From Elmis aenea (taxonomy: Eukaryota; Arthropoda; Insecta; Coleoptera; Elmidae): a DNA stretch of 64,000 nt. A model generated the notes under the pieces. That model did not search any database. It saw only the letters and a program-made list of their open reading frames with translations, and was not told where the DNA came from. Made by a program: the position numbers and the translations under genes. Location: positions 47,825,924 through 47,889,923 of the forward strand of contig OX393581.1 of the NCBI GenBank assembly GCA_947652605.1, in the 5' to 3' direction. This document shows positions 44,961 to 56,324 of the stretch, in pieces; within the stretch, counting starts at the first letter, position 1; each line of letters begins with the position of its first letter.

Positions 44961-45675
44961 TATCAAATATTTTGTTATCCGAAAATGCTTCCTTTCAAAG
45001 TTAGAGACCTCCAACGTTGCAAGAAAAAAATATCAAAAAATCGAATACGTCCTAGCCGTTTAAGCTAGAGCTATCAAACTTGGCCGAAATGTTTAGGTGT
45101 TTCCCATTGACATTGTGGGATAATTAGAAAGAAAACACGTAATTGGAAGTATGATTTATAGTCAGGTCATCCGCTTACCAGGCGAACAAGCTTTAAGTCA
45201 AGCATGACTTTAGCCAACTAAGTTTAGTAAAAAAAATATTTGAGGTGTTAAACAGAGTTTGTCGATGCATCTTTAGCGCTAATTTTCTCGAAAACGGCTA
45301 CGTTTACAGCAAAAAACAAAGAGGGACGAATTTTTTCCTCTTAAGTCGTACTTTCTTATGGACGAATGACATTTTCAATTTTATTCCAGAGAAAAAAATT
45401 CTGAAGATGGTAAGCGGATGACCTGACTATAAATCATACTTCCAATTACGTGTTTTCTTTCTAATTATCCCACAAAGTCAATGGGAAACACCATTCGGCC
45501 GTTTTATAGCTCTAGCTTAAACGGCTAGGACGTAATCGATTTTTTTTCTTGCAACTTTGGAGGTCTCTAACTTTGAAAGGAAGCATTTTCGGATAACATA
45601 ATATTTGACAAATGGTCATCATTTTCACTCAGGAATATGCACCTATTTTTTGGCGGTGTATAATTGGGACACCCT
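44961..45675. mobile_element. Palindromic TA-CAGGGTG element, family K, left end lost
   Basis: Right end taattgggaCACCCTG followed by TA. Arms mirror for about 300 bp (ttatccgaaaatgcttcctttc / gaaaggaagcattttcggataa, taaacggctagga / tcctagccgttta, ggtcatccgcttacc / ggtaagcggatgacc). The outer 75 bp of the left arm are missing. No coding sequence. Confidence 0.75.
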
Positions 45676-48454
45676 GTATAAAAACATTGTATCAAGGAAT
45701 CAATGGGTGATATAGTATATTACATAACAAGAGTTGTAAGAAGCATTTTTAAATATACAAAACTTATAGCATAAGTTTATCAAAAATCTGTAGATGGGTA
45801 CCCGGTCATTGAACAACGTTGTGAATTTCGGTTAGTGACATAAGGGTTTCGGTTTTTGATTTATTATCAAATAATTATTTTCATATCTAATAAGCGATGT
45901 AAAAGCAATGTTTTCTAACTAACCGTCTTCCAATACTGATCTTATAGAGCGATTAATACTATAATTACAGTTGATCACAATTAACAGTGCTTAAATATGA
46001 CAATTATTATTTTTTACCTACAATTTTGAATTAATATTTACTTTTTGAAAGTTTACAACAAGATAATATTTTTAAAACTCTTTTAACGGTTATTATAATT
46101 ATATGTTATTTTTTTAGAATTGTCTATGTGGGAGAAGATCCTATTTCTATTTGGTTCGATTTTATTTTGTCCAAGCTGACGTAATTTTTTATCTCTCAAA
46201 TAATTCTCTCACTTAATGTAATGAAATATTTTGAGCGATAAAAATTTCTAATTTTAATTTGTATCCGTGTAAAACTCGCAGTGGAACTGACGGCTTACGT
46301 CGTTAAAACAGCGTAGAAATTAATGGACTCTTTGATCGCCTGCTAATGACACAAGCCATTTTTCTTGAACCAACTTTTATTAAAAGGTTTTTTTAAGTTT
46401 CTCTTCTAATTCCTAAAGCAAAGCTTTAGTTAACATGTTTTATGCCCCCGTTCAAAGGAAACTGCCCGATAAGGCTTGTTAGGCTAAAAGAATTCCTTCG
46501 CCAATTGTGTTTTATTTTCCACAGAAAAATTAATCCATATCTGTAGCTTTTAAGAATTTAACCGCCAGTATTTCGTACTTGGATGAAATTTAAGAGCAAA
46601 TAAAACAGATTTAGCTGTGTTGTTTGTTTGTCTATGTGAAGCATAAAAGTCTTCTACTAATGTTTAAATACTGTTAAATTAAGTACTCTTGCATCCGGTG
46701 CATCTTCTATAGTTGTCTGTATTTAAAATCGTAATGTATTACTGTATTAGCTACGCCACTGCCTCCTAGTAAGTTGTTGTTTAAGTTATTAATTATGAAT
46801 GTGGTTCCTTAATTTTTCAATGTTGTTATATTTTGATTTAGTTTATTTTAAATATAGTTCTGAATTTTCATCGAAATGTTGCATATCGATTTTAGGTTGC
46901 TAAACCGTTTCTTTATCTGTAATAATAAGCGAAATACTCATGTAATTCCATCAAACTTGGACCATCCCGTACAACATTATTATAGATAGTTTTCAAATAC
47001 ATACGTACGGTTATTAAAATCGCATTATTTATATTTTGATGCGCACTTTAGCGTCGCTGTAAATCAGTGAACGTATAATCTGACAGACCTTCGAGCAAGA
47101 GTTTGCTTCATAAATCTCATTTTACCCATACGTGTTGTGAATATGTTTGAAACAGCATCTATAAGAATTTTTTACGCATATGTTACGTTTAATTCTCTTT
47201 GCAGCCCACGCTGGTATAAATTTAAATATTTCCTGAACTCTTTAGAACTACAATGGGTGGCTACTTAGCATGACAATAGAATGAACTGCCTTTCAACTTG
47301 TCCATTGTTACATAGCTAAAAAAGTTGTGTATGAAAAACTTTTAAGCAAAAATATATTTTAATATTTGCTTCATCATCACACTCTTATATCTTCTACTTA
47401 CATGCAATGATTTGACGTTAGGAAACAGTGTAGCAGCAATATTTTGAATCCATTGTGAAATAATAATTCGGAGAGCAAGAATAAAATAATTTCGTTTTTA
47501 GGCGTGTGTTGTTTTTAACTGAAATTGATAATTAAAGCGTGTTTTTAATTTAAAATGACAAAAAAAATAATTTTAGCAAATGGCAATAGGCATTAAAAAA
47601 GCAAACGTTTAAGTATTTATAAATTAATTACTTTTAAAGGTATTCTGTACGCTCTAGCTCTGCAAAAACGAATAAGAAATGTATAAGCATTATACAAAAA
47701 CCTGACTTTTAATTTTAATCGAAATTAAACACAGTATTTATACAAATACTAAAAATTACAGCGTCATTTCTAGCAGAGCACATAACATGTCAATCAAAAA
47801 ACTAATTAAAACATGTAATGAGCTACAACAAATTATTTTTGGACGTGTAGATGTAGTGAAGCCAAGAGAAGAGAGCTATTCCGTTGACGAAATTACCTCT
47901 GGAATATTTCATTAAAGTACGACCACTCTGGAGGCATCCGACTAATTTAGAAACACGAGAACATACAAATCACATGTTTTTCTTCGGCGTTTTCGTTTTC
48001 ATTTTATTTTGCCTTCGCTTTAATCATAAAAATAATATTACAAAAATGTTGTGGAACTTTTTATTAATCATAATTTCTAAAGCACTTAGTTCTTTTGTTG
48101 TCGAAGCATTTTATTTGCCCTGCAAGAGTGCATTAAGTTTCTAGATTCTGTCATCAAAACAGCATGGGTTTAAATAAGTATTTACTTTAGTTATTTTAGG
48201 TGTTTAGAGAGGATTTTATACCCGTTGTTGATTAATAAATTATTTTAAAGCCTTTTTCTACGACCACCAATGTAAATGTTAATCCTGTTGTAGGTCAAAG
48301 CGTATTTGATTTATCAACAAAACAACAATTTTTGATCTCCTCTTCATGGGGCTGTAACTTAGCAACGATGCAACTTTCTATAAGGCACGATGGGCTAAAT
48401 CGTCCTATTTTTTAATGAAGATTTACCAGTAGAAATTATGCTCCGACATTCAGA
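45676..48454. other. Longest stretch without repeats or genes
   Basis: AT-rich. Two small relics only: a family B right end (about 46885-46972, ccgtttctttatct...catgtaattccatc...CCCG-TA) and a hAT-like terminus, CAGTGGCGTAGCTAATAC read from 46761 leftwards on the minus strand. An 86-codon + frame (47884-48144) shows no domain. Confidence 0.5.
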
Positions 48455-48463
48455 AACACCCTG
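48455..48463. repeat. Right terminus of a CAGGGTG element abutting the next one
   Basis: aaaCACCCTG is followed by TATA and then by the left end of family C at 48468. The body to the left is not recognisable as a known family. Confidence 0.45.
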
Positions 48464-48467
48464 TATA

Positions 48468-49961
48468 CAGGGTGTCCCAAATTCGAATAAATGCATGGAA
48501 ATCTCGCTTATCTTAAGAGCTACGAGGTCGGTTACATTAGGGCAAAGTTGCGAAATTAGATGCTCATCAAATATCTGCAAAGAAAATTTTCATAACTGTC
48601 TTAACAGTTATTCAAGAAAAACTGAAAAAGTTGATTTTCGTTTTTTTGCCTTATTTTCTGCATTTTTTAAGATATCGACAATCTGGAAGCACTTCTCTAT
48701 GGCAACTTCTTAGGCTTTATATTTTGAGATAACATAAAAATTCCAACAACGTTTCGTCTTTTCAGAACCATCATCAACTTCATTTTTTGAAATACGGCGA
48801 AAAAAATTTAATCTCATAATCGGATAGCATTTTGTCTTCTTATTTCAATATATAGGACACTTAATATCTAAAATGATATTCTACCACAAAAATTTGAGAA
48901 AAACTGATTTTGTCCAATTTTTGAATCAAATGATCTTGATAAAAAAAAAAGCAAAATAAAAAACAAAACTATTTTTTTGTTTTGTTGTGGTTCTGTTAAA
49001 ACTGTCACTTTGACATTAATATGATCGTATAATTTGCAACCAGCTAGAAATTCTTTTATATTTGTGCTTTGTTCGCAATTTTTATTTTCACTATGTTCTG
49101 GTAGTAGGTACATTCTTAATTTATTTATTTATTCGTTATCCCTTCATGTATTGCGGAGTATTGTTAAATTAATTTTCGTCAATTATGAACAATAAAAGGT
49201 GTTACAAATATGATACTGTAATAAATTGATTTTAATGAAGTATTGAATAAACTGTTGAAAATAAAAAAGCATGCCATGAGAAAACAAAATTTTGTGTATA
49301 TTATAACATTTCTCGAATTCCTTAAACAGTGTTGATTGTCATATTTAATTAAACAAGCACAAATTCAAAGAATTTCTAGCTGGTTGCAAATTATACAATT
49401 AATCACGATCATATTAATGTCAAAGTGACAGTTTTAACAGAACAAAAACATAGTTTTGTTTTTTATTTTGCTTTTTTTTTTGTTCAAGATCATTTGATTC
49501 AAAAATTGGACAAAATCAGTTTACCTCAAATTTTTGTGGTAAAATATCATGTTAGATATTAAGTGTCATATATCATTGAAATCAGAAGACAAAATGGTAT
49601 CCGAGTATGAGATTAAAATTTTTTCGCCGTATTTAAAAAAATGAAGTTGATGACGGTTCTGAAGAGACGAAACGTTGTTGGAAGTTCTATGTTAACTCAA
49701 AATATAAAGCGTAACGAGTTGCTATGGAGAAGTGCTTTCAGATTGTCGATATCTTAAAAAATGTAGAAAATAGGACCAAAAAACGAAAATCAATTTTTTC
49801 AATTTTTCTTGAATAACTTTTGAACTAAGACAGCTATGAAAATTTTCTTTGCAGATATTTGATGAGCATATAATTTCGCAACTTTGCCCTAATTTAACCG
49901 ACCTCGTAGCTCTTAAGATAAGCGAGATCCCCATGCATTTACTCAAATTTGGGACACCCTG
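48468..49961. mobile_element. Full-length palindromic element, family C, arms over 600 bp
   Basis: Ends CAGGGTGTCCCAAATTCG and caaatttgggaCACCCTG, TA on both sides. The two arms, 48468-about 49110 and about 49360-49961, pair almost throughout (gctacgaggtcggtt / aaccgacctcgtagc, gggcaaagttgcgaaatt / aatttcgcaactttgccc, ccaatttttgaatcaaatgatc / gatcatttgattcaaaaattgg, actgtcactttgacattaata). It is non-coding. Partial copies are at 30859-31072, 39641-39773 and in 37889-38014. Confidence 0.9.
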
Positions 49962-50984
49962 TATTATAAACACATCAGACTCCTGAAGTCTATTTTCGCT
50001 TAATAGAATCGCCGTTTATTAGAATTAAATTCAACGTACAAATGCGATCACACTGAGCAGGGCTTAGTGTATATTTTTTTCTCAAAAACCCGGCGAGCAC
50101 CCTATTATATCAACCGGCTTATATCTGCGTTTGTCGTATTCGAATTAGGAATGCACTCCCACGAGAGCAGACCTTTACTTCTTGTTATTTGAGTCCTTAG
50201 GGAAGAAATATCAAGCTATTATTATCGCATTCTATATATTGAATCCCGTAATAAACTTGTGTACTGTTCGCTTCGGAAACGCGAACGGTTCCATATTCGG
50301 AAAATAAACCGTTTAAGAATATTATAAACGGATAGGTTTAGTTATTACAAAGCATTCTTTTATTATTATTTATTTATCATGGATGCCGGCGACGTTTACA
50401 TTAAGACATATCGTAATTTAATATAAGCTACAAAATATTTCCTTTGTACGAAGAACTCGGAAATGTTAAATGATCATCAAAGACAAAGAAAAAGAAATAT
50501 TTTCGAAAGGGATGCCTCCAGCCTGACCTTTAACGCAGTTATTGGATTATCCTGAGAAAACATCAAACACAGGTGCAGATAAGCTTCCTATTGGAAGCTC
50601 CCAGTAGACACTCTACTTGTATCAGCGGCTTACACCGAACAGAGAACCCTAAGAAAACAGTTTATATCTATTATCGATTTCGATACCGGGATGTGCATAT
50701 TATTATGCGTTAGGAGTTGACTTCACGGCCAATTTCCACAAAAATCCGTTCGGAATAAGCTGAGCTAACGTTTACCTGCAGAAAATATTCTTACAATGTA
50801 AATAAAATTATTGTTTGGCTTTATACGGTTATAAACGGCGCAGAACGTCGGTGACATTGCTTTGTCTAACGCGACATAAACATCAAAGTATTTTGAGACA
50901 AAACAATGCTCTTAAACAAAAATTGAGTGTAAACAATGTTGCTGAAAAAGAAACTTCATGTAGAGGGCGTATTAAGTACACATA
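49962..50984. other. No gene or clear repeat seen
   Basis: Slightly less AT-rich than its surroundings. gttcgc.ttcggaaac.gcgaac near 50267 forms a small hairpin. No open frame with a domain. Confidence 0.4.
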
Positions 50985-51599
50985 CATAGTGTCCCCGTTA
51001 TCGAAGCAAATGTTTTAAGTGGTGATAGAGGACCTTTTTTTAAGAAAAAATGTCAAATAAAACTTTTTCCTAAAATCAAATGTTAAGCAGATATCAACAC
51101 ATACTTGATTTTTTTACACTTCTGCAAAAGACTGTCGCCAAAAATAGTAATTTTATCGTAAAATACCTTGAAGATTTTTAATAGAGCATGAAATTCTCTG
51201 TAAAATTGGTTTCAATCATGTTTTTCTATAGGCAATGGTTTAAAGTTGTAAAGCAGTTTGTACAAAAAAATGTTAAAAACTTTAATTGTTTCTTAGACTT
51301 TGCAATCGCTGTATCTTCAAAACGAAAGGTTATACCATTCCGGATAGCAAATTTTATGGGCTACAACTTTGGTCTGGTGAAATTTTCGGAAAATCATACC
51401 GATTTCCCGAAAAAGCTGAAAATAAGGAAAAGAGTGTAAAAAAATATCCGAGATATAATGTTTGTAATGTATTTAAAAATGCCATAGCATTGGCACTATT
51501 CATAATGTTATGTAGGTATATCGTCATAATTTTCAAGGGTTTCTATGAAGAATTAAATTCTTTAGAAAACCACCCCTAATCATTTTTTTAAGGAGCTTT

Positions 51600-51943
51600 A
51601 CAAATGGCGGCGGTAGATAATATTAAGCATCACGATGAAAATCAAAAAATTTTCAAAAAAGTCCAAAATTCTAAAAAAACGACTGCACTTAGGTATAGAG
51701 AATGCTATCAAAAGTCCCTCTAAATTCTAAAATAACGTGCTAAATCCAAAAATGCAATAAAAAAGGACCATTGTAATTGAAATAAGAAAGTAGACGTCAA
51801 CTTTTGGTATTTCCAGAAGTGTCACCATCTTGAAAATTTTTTATCAAACAGATCATACGCCATTATGGTCATAACTAAAATTTCAGATTTATACCCTTTT
51901 TCATTCTTCATATATTTTTAATGCCCGGTCCCAAATCACCCTG
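51600..51943. repeat. Family P right part inside family O
   Basis: Ends ggtcccaaatCACCCTG followed by TA. The last 95 bp match, inverted, the left end at 37777-37888. The left boundary near 51600 is approximate. Confidence 0.55.
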
Positions 51944-52008
51944 TATAGCAAACGTAAAAAAAATCGTAGGTAACTTTTTTAATGGCCAGTTCTAGTTAGG
52001 GAGCTAAG

Positions 52009-52353
52009 ATGGCCACACGGGAAACTGAATTTATTTTACTCAAGTGTCAAGTTTTCAGTGTACTGGTGCTGGGTAAGCTCAGTTTTTGCAAAATTGGAGG
52101 TTTCGTCGATTGGCCAGAGAGATCACCAAATTGCAGTCCATTAGATTATTTTTTGTTTGGTACTCTGAAGTCAATGGTTTATGACAATGGAGTAAAACGT
52201 GCAACGAGGGAGGAGTGAATGGAGAGAATAAGAATTGCTGCTCAAGAAGTTAACGAAAGAGGAAACGTAATACATAGTGCAGTACAAAATCTTTTAAAGA
52301 GAGTGCGATTATGTATTGAAAATGATGGGGGTCATTTTGAACACTTTAATTAA
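52009..52353 (+). pseudogene. Mariner-like transposase, C-terminal DDE relic
   Basis: Readable residues are GGFVDWPERSPNCSPLDYFL, FGTLKSMVYDNGVKRATREE, a stop, then MERIRIAAQEVNERGNVIHS and AVQNLLKRVRLCIENDGGHF EHFN. The motif RSP...PLDYFLFG is the third catalytic block of the mariner-type DDE domain; SPD has become SPN, but the catalytic aspartate of PLD is kept. The ending R..LCIE..GGHFEH is typical of the insect mariner group with DUF4817 heads. The upstream catalytic residues are missing. It sits at the centre of a TA-CAGGGTG palindrome, linking that superfamily to this transposase type. Confidence 0.7.
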
Positions 52354-53423
52354 ATAATGGTGGGGTTAATTGTTAATTTTATTGTGGAATTGCATTGTTT
52401 TGCATTTTTTTTTCACCTTCTAACTATTATAAACATTTCTATGATAGATTTGGTTTTATTGAAGAATAAATTTCCAAAAATTGTAGTCCGTTAAAAGCCT
52501 TATCCGCAATAGGCATCGGTTTTGCTCTACGACGTTTCGTTCAAAAGAGTTTAAAAAAAATTACATAACTTATTTTTATGCAATTTTACAATTTTTTGTT
52601 AAATTTGTTCGTAAGCTCCTTAAAAAAATGATTAGAGGTAGTTTTCTAACGAATTTTATACTTTATAGCAACCCTTTTCGACGATATACATAATATTATG
52701 AATAGTGCTGATGCTATTGAATTTTTAAATACAAAACATTATTTTTCGGATTTTTTTTTACACTCTGTTCCTTATTTTCAGCTTTTCCGGGGAATCGGTT
52801 TGATTTTCCGAAAATTTCACTGGGCCAAAGTTGTAGCCCATAAAATTTGCTATCCGAAATGGGCCGTCCGTTTTTTTGTTTGTACAACCTTTCGTTTTAA
52901 AGATACAGCGGTTGCAAAGTCTGAGAAACAATTAAAGTTTTTAAATTTTTACATTTTTTTGTAAAAACTGCTTTATAACTTTTACACCATTGCCTGTAGA
53001 TAAAACATGATCATAACCAATTTTTTAGAAAATGTCATGCTCTATTAAAAAGCTTCAAACTTTCAAAGTATTTTACGTTAAAATTAATATTTTCGGCGAC
53101 AGTCTTTTAAATGCCCAAGTAAATCAAATAAATGTTGAAATCTGCTTAGCATTTGATTTTAGGAAAAAGTTTCAGTTAAAATTTTTTCTTAGAAAAACGT
53201 CCTCTATCACCACTTAAAATATTTGTAGCGATAATGGGGACACCCTGTATATCTCAAAAACCATTAGAAAAGTACGTTTTTACATGCTTAGTAATAATCT
53301 ATACTGAACATCTGCATATTGTAGTTGGTAAAAGAAGCGAGATCATAGAATCTTGTTGCGAATAAGCTAGTAAACAAAGGGACAGCAGTTAAATGCGTGC
53401 AACTATCAAAATCATGGACTTAC

Positions 53424-53609
53424 AAGTTTTAATCCTGCCCATTTTAAGGCTCTCTGCAGCGAAGCAGCTTTGCTAACATCAACAAAAACACTGTAGTCAT
53501 AACTTTCGCTTCCGGGTTCTTTATCTTTGCCCACATATTCATCGGTTTTTTCCACATCACATACTTCACGACAAAGCATCACATTTTCACTTGATTTATT
53601 TTCCATCAT
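53424..53609 (-). CDS. Candidate first coding exon of a host gene, unknown product
   Basis: ATG at 53609 opens 62 codons: MMENKSSENVMLCREVCDVE, KTDEYVGKDKEPGSESYDYS, VFVDVSKAASLQRALKWAGL, KL. The exon ends exactly at a codon boundary (phase 0) on a strong donor, aaaactt|GTAAGTCC, with the intron starting at 53423. Residue composition is balanced and acidic, unlike chance frames in this AT-rich DNA, and no repeat family covers it. There is no signal peptide or transmembrane segment in this part. The upstream sequence has tgacgtaa about 35 bases before the ATG, a CRE-like element. No downstream exon is recognised to 1 on the minus strand, so the next intron is long or the exon is a relic. I cannot name a family. 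Confidence 0.4.
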
Positions 53610-54438
53610 TTTTTTGCGTCTGACTTAGCTTTACGTCACAATGTATCGTTTCATTTTAGCGCTTGCGGAACGTACATACGGAAAAACAAGGTAAACCCAC
53701 GACGAGTTGATTTGATATTTGCTTAAACAAGTGGAAAATGAAAAGTGTTAAAGTGATAGCGAAATTGGCTGATGCTTTCTTTGGCCCTTTCAGCGTTTAC
53801 TGGTCGTAATTACCGTTTTTGTCCGTGCAAAAATGCTCGGAGCGGTAAAAACTTGTTATTACTCGGCGATAATACAACCCTTTTCGCGATTCAGAAATCG
53901 TTTTTAAGAGGCCGCGTACTACGGTTAATAACCAAGTTGCTTGAAGCTCTTCCCGAAAGAAACTAGGTGGTAAATCTGGCAAGTTTCTAGTGTTGTGTCT
54001 GGATATATTTAGCTGCTTGAATGCTTGAATCATGTGACCCCTTCAAACGCTGTACGGAACTCGAGCTCAAGTATAAAGTATAATTACCGTAGTCGTCTTT
54101 GATCTTGTGAAGCACAAAATAAAAGAAATGCTATATGCAAACTCGGGTTGATTTTTTTAAAACAAACATGCCCGTATTAGCAGCAGGGTAATAAAGAACG
54201 TACTCGCATGATTTATTGAGTTGATTTGAGCCCGTATAGATACTTGGATGCAAGAAGATGTTTAAATATTGCCGTCATGTCTGATTATTTCAGCTTTAAT
54301 AGTCGGTAATTAATACGCATTTACTGCTTAAAACAGCTTACATACACAACTTATACGATTACTTATTTCATCGTCAATTAAAATTTGAATAAGTGTTGTG
54401 AATTATATAAATAATACTTTGACATACAGTGTGACAAT
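53610..54438 (-). promoter_or_regulatory. Candidate upstream region of the 53.4-kb exon
   Basis: Repeat-free and less AT-rich than most of the window, particularly at 53630-54060, as expected for a promoter. No TATA box at a convincing distance was found. Overlapping short frames on both strands (for example 53772-53966 +) have no domains. Confidence 0.25.
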
Positions 54439-54440
54439 TA

Positions 54441-54826
54441 CGAGGTAAGCGCCAAAATTTCCTGCCCTGACATAGATCTAGGTATCACAGGCGGGTCAAA
54501 TTTTTTTAACACATTGCTTCAAGTCATATTAACCTTGGAAAAAACAAAAATGGATTTTATGTCAATTAGTTTTCTTATAACTGTCATTCGTTCATCACGA
54601 TGTCAGAAGTCACGAAAATTGAGTATCGAAGAAGGTCTTTCTCCCCAAAGCATCAAAGTTCGACTGAATGGGGTGTACGGGGACAATTCCCCGTCTTATT
54701 ATGTGGTAAAACATTGGTCAAAACGGTTTAGAATGGGGCAAGAATTCTTGGAAGATGATGCAAGAACGGACTGTGGAAGTGGTGACGGACGACAAGATGG
54801 CCCCTGTTGAGGAACTCGTATTAGGC
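54441..54826 (+). mobile_element. 5' part of a mariner, same family as 10195-11465, cut by a LINE
   Basis: The left end CGAGGTAAGCGCCAAAATTT follows TA (54439-54440). It matches 10195-10610 closely, including the start of the transposase (cgatgtcagaagtcacg), with a 23-bp deletion after gagtatcga. At ttaggc (54821-54826) the match stops and LINE sequence begins. Confidence 0.8.
54600..54826 (+). pseudogene. mariner transposase N-terminal fragment
   Basis: The start codon is at about 54600. The frame begins MSEVTKIEYR as in the copy at 10355, then shifts because of the deletion, with later segments SPQSIKVRLNGVYGDNSPSY and VVKHWSKRFRMGQEFLEDDA recognisable in another frame. Only the HTH half is present; the DDE part was replaced by the LINE insertion. 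Confidence 0.7.
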
Positions 54827-55700
54827 TCAGACAGGGAGACCCTCATATTCAACGTAGTTCTGGAAAAAATAGTAAGAGAGGGAAGACTAAACAGAGAGGG
54901 AACAAAACTAAACAAAAGTCACCAACATAAGTTACGCCGGTAATGTGGCTATACTGGCAAGAACCTTGAAAGAACTAGGAGAGATCACAAGCAGAATAGT
55001 AGAAGCAGCACAAAAAATGGGATTAAGAATAAACGAAGATAAGACAGAGCTAATGAGAATAGGACAACAAACAATAGAAGCCAAGCTAGTGGTAGGAGAA
55101 TTTGAGGAAGTAAATAAATTTGTGTAATTAAGGACACTACTCACAAACAGAATGGTAGAAGAAAAAGACATAAACATGAGAATACTGAAAGCCAACAAAA
55201 ATGCAGGAGCTTCAAGTAACCTAATAAGAGCTAAACAGTTATCTAGGAGCACCAAACTACGTTTGTATAAAACAATACTAAGACCTACAGCGATCTATGG
55301 GTGTGAGACCTGGGTACTGAACAAAAATGCAAAGGAAGCCCTAAGAAGATGGGAAAAAAAGATAACTAGGAGAATAGTGGGAGGGAAGAGAACAGATGAG
55401 GGATATATAAGAAGAACGAACGAGGAGGTATATACAATTTTCAAAGAAGCGACCATAGACAAGGTAATAAATGCCAGAAGAATACAATGGCTAGGACATA
55501 TTAAGGGAAGGGAGAACAGCAGAATAATAAAAGAGATAGCGTGGAAAGAACCTACAAACAAGAAAAAAAGAGGAAGATCCAGAAAAATATGGAGAGAAGC
55601 TGTGGAGGCAGTACTAAGAGAGAATTGGAGGAAGAAGGTGAAAGAGAGAAGAGTGTGGAAGAACATTACCAAGCTCTAGACCTAAGCGGCCTGCAAAATA
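54827..55700 (+). pseudogene. Non-LTR retrotransposon (LINE) reverse transcriptase, 5'-truncated
   Basis: It begins within the RT domain at LRQGD (canonical RQGDPLSP, damaged by a small deletion), then FNVVLEKIVREGRL. The catalytic block reads ISYAGNVAILART at 54927-54965: the expected YADD is YAGN, so both catalytic aspartates are gone. After a single TAA in place of the tyrosine of FVYLG (55125-55127) the frame stays open to the stop near 55677, through LRLYKTILRPTAIYGCETW, ITRRIVGGKRT, NARRIQWLGHI and RKKRGRSRKIW-like segments typical of the thumb and C-terminal part of insect LINE proteins. 5' truncation is usual for LINE insertions. Dead copy. Confidence 0.85.
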
Positions 55701-55713
55701 GCTTTTGCATATA

Positions 55714-56324
55714 CAGGGTGTGTATCAATTGGCGGAAGCGCTACACGTGACGATGTTCTTCGTAAAATTCCAAGTCGAAAATCTTGATACAAAAATGTTG
55801 TACCATGCTTCCTATGGCCTCAGGAACCATTTAAAGAAACAAAAACTTGGCAACATTGCATACATTGATTTGCGTTTGGACATTTTTTTATCAGCAATTT
55901 TTTTACTTAGGTATTTACAATTTTTGTAAAGCCTTCAGTTCGTAAACATAGCTGCAAAATTTTGGGTATCGTAAAACACAAACTAGAAATAATTACGAGA
56001 AAAACAGAGATGACAGCTAATGACAATGTTGCCATATGTATTATTTTCATTCAAATCAGTGATTTACATATTTTCAACACCAATTTTTGAAAGGAAGAAC
56101 ACAATATCTAGGAAAAAATACTATTCGAAATTTATTTTTATACCAAATTGCAGCTTTTTCATTTGCAAGTATTAAATAATAACGCTTATTAAAGGTCAAA
56201 ACTTTGAGGACCTCTTGCAGACACAGCAAGCATGGTACAACATTTTCGTATTAAGATTTTCGACTTAGAATTTTACCAAGAACATCGCCACGTGTAGCGC
56301 TTCCGCCAATTTTTACACACCCTG
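55714..56324. mobile_element. TA-CAGGGTG element, family E copy 2
   Basis: Ends CAGGGTGTGTATCAATTGG and CCAATTTTTACACACCCTG, TA on both sides. It is 611 bp and aligns in reverse along all of 38181-38794 (cttgctgtgtctgcaagag / ctcttgcagacacagcaag). It abuts the LINE fragment. Confidence 0.85.

Larger units (their letters stand above)
50985..53247. mobile_element. Large palindromic element, family O, with transposase relic at the centre
   Basis: Left end catagtgtccccgttatcg (worn) and right end cgataatggggaCACCCTG, TA on both sides. Arms of about 610 bp mirror: aagtggtgatagagga / tcctctatcaccactt, tacacttctgcaaaagactgtcgcc and ataatgttatg...ccattgcatt blocks, gggaaatcggttt / aaaccg. The central 1 kb (about 51600-52615) holds a family P right end at 51943 and a mariner-like DDE fragment. 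Confidence 0.8.

Noticed and set aside
55295..55672. 125-codon frame on the minus strand
   Set aside because: It is the antisense of the LINE reverse transcriptase frame, whose protein is clearly recognisable on the + strand.
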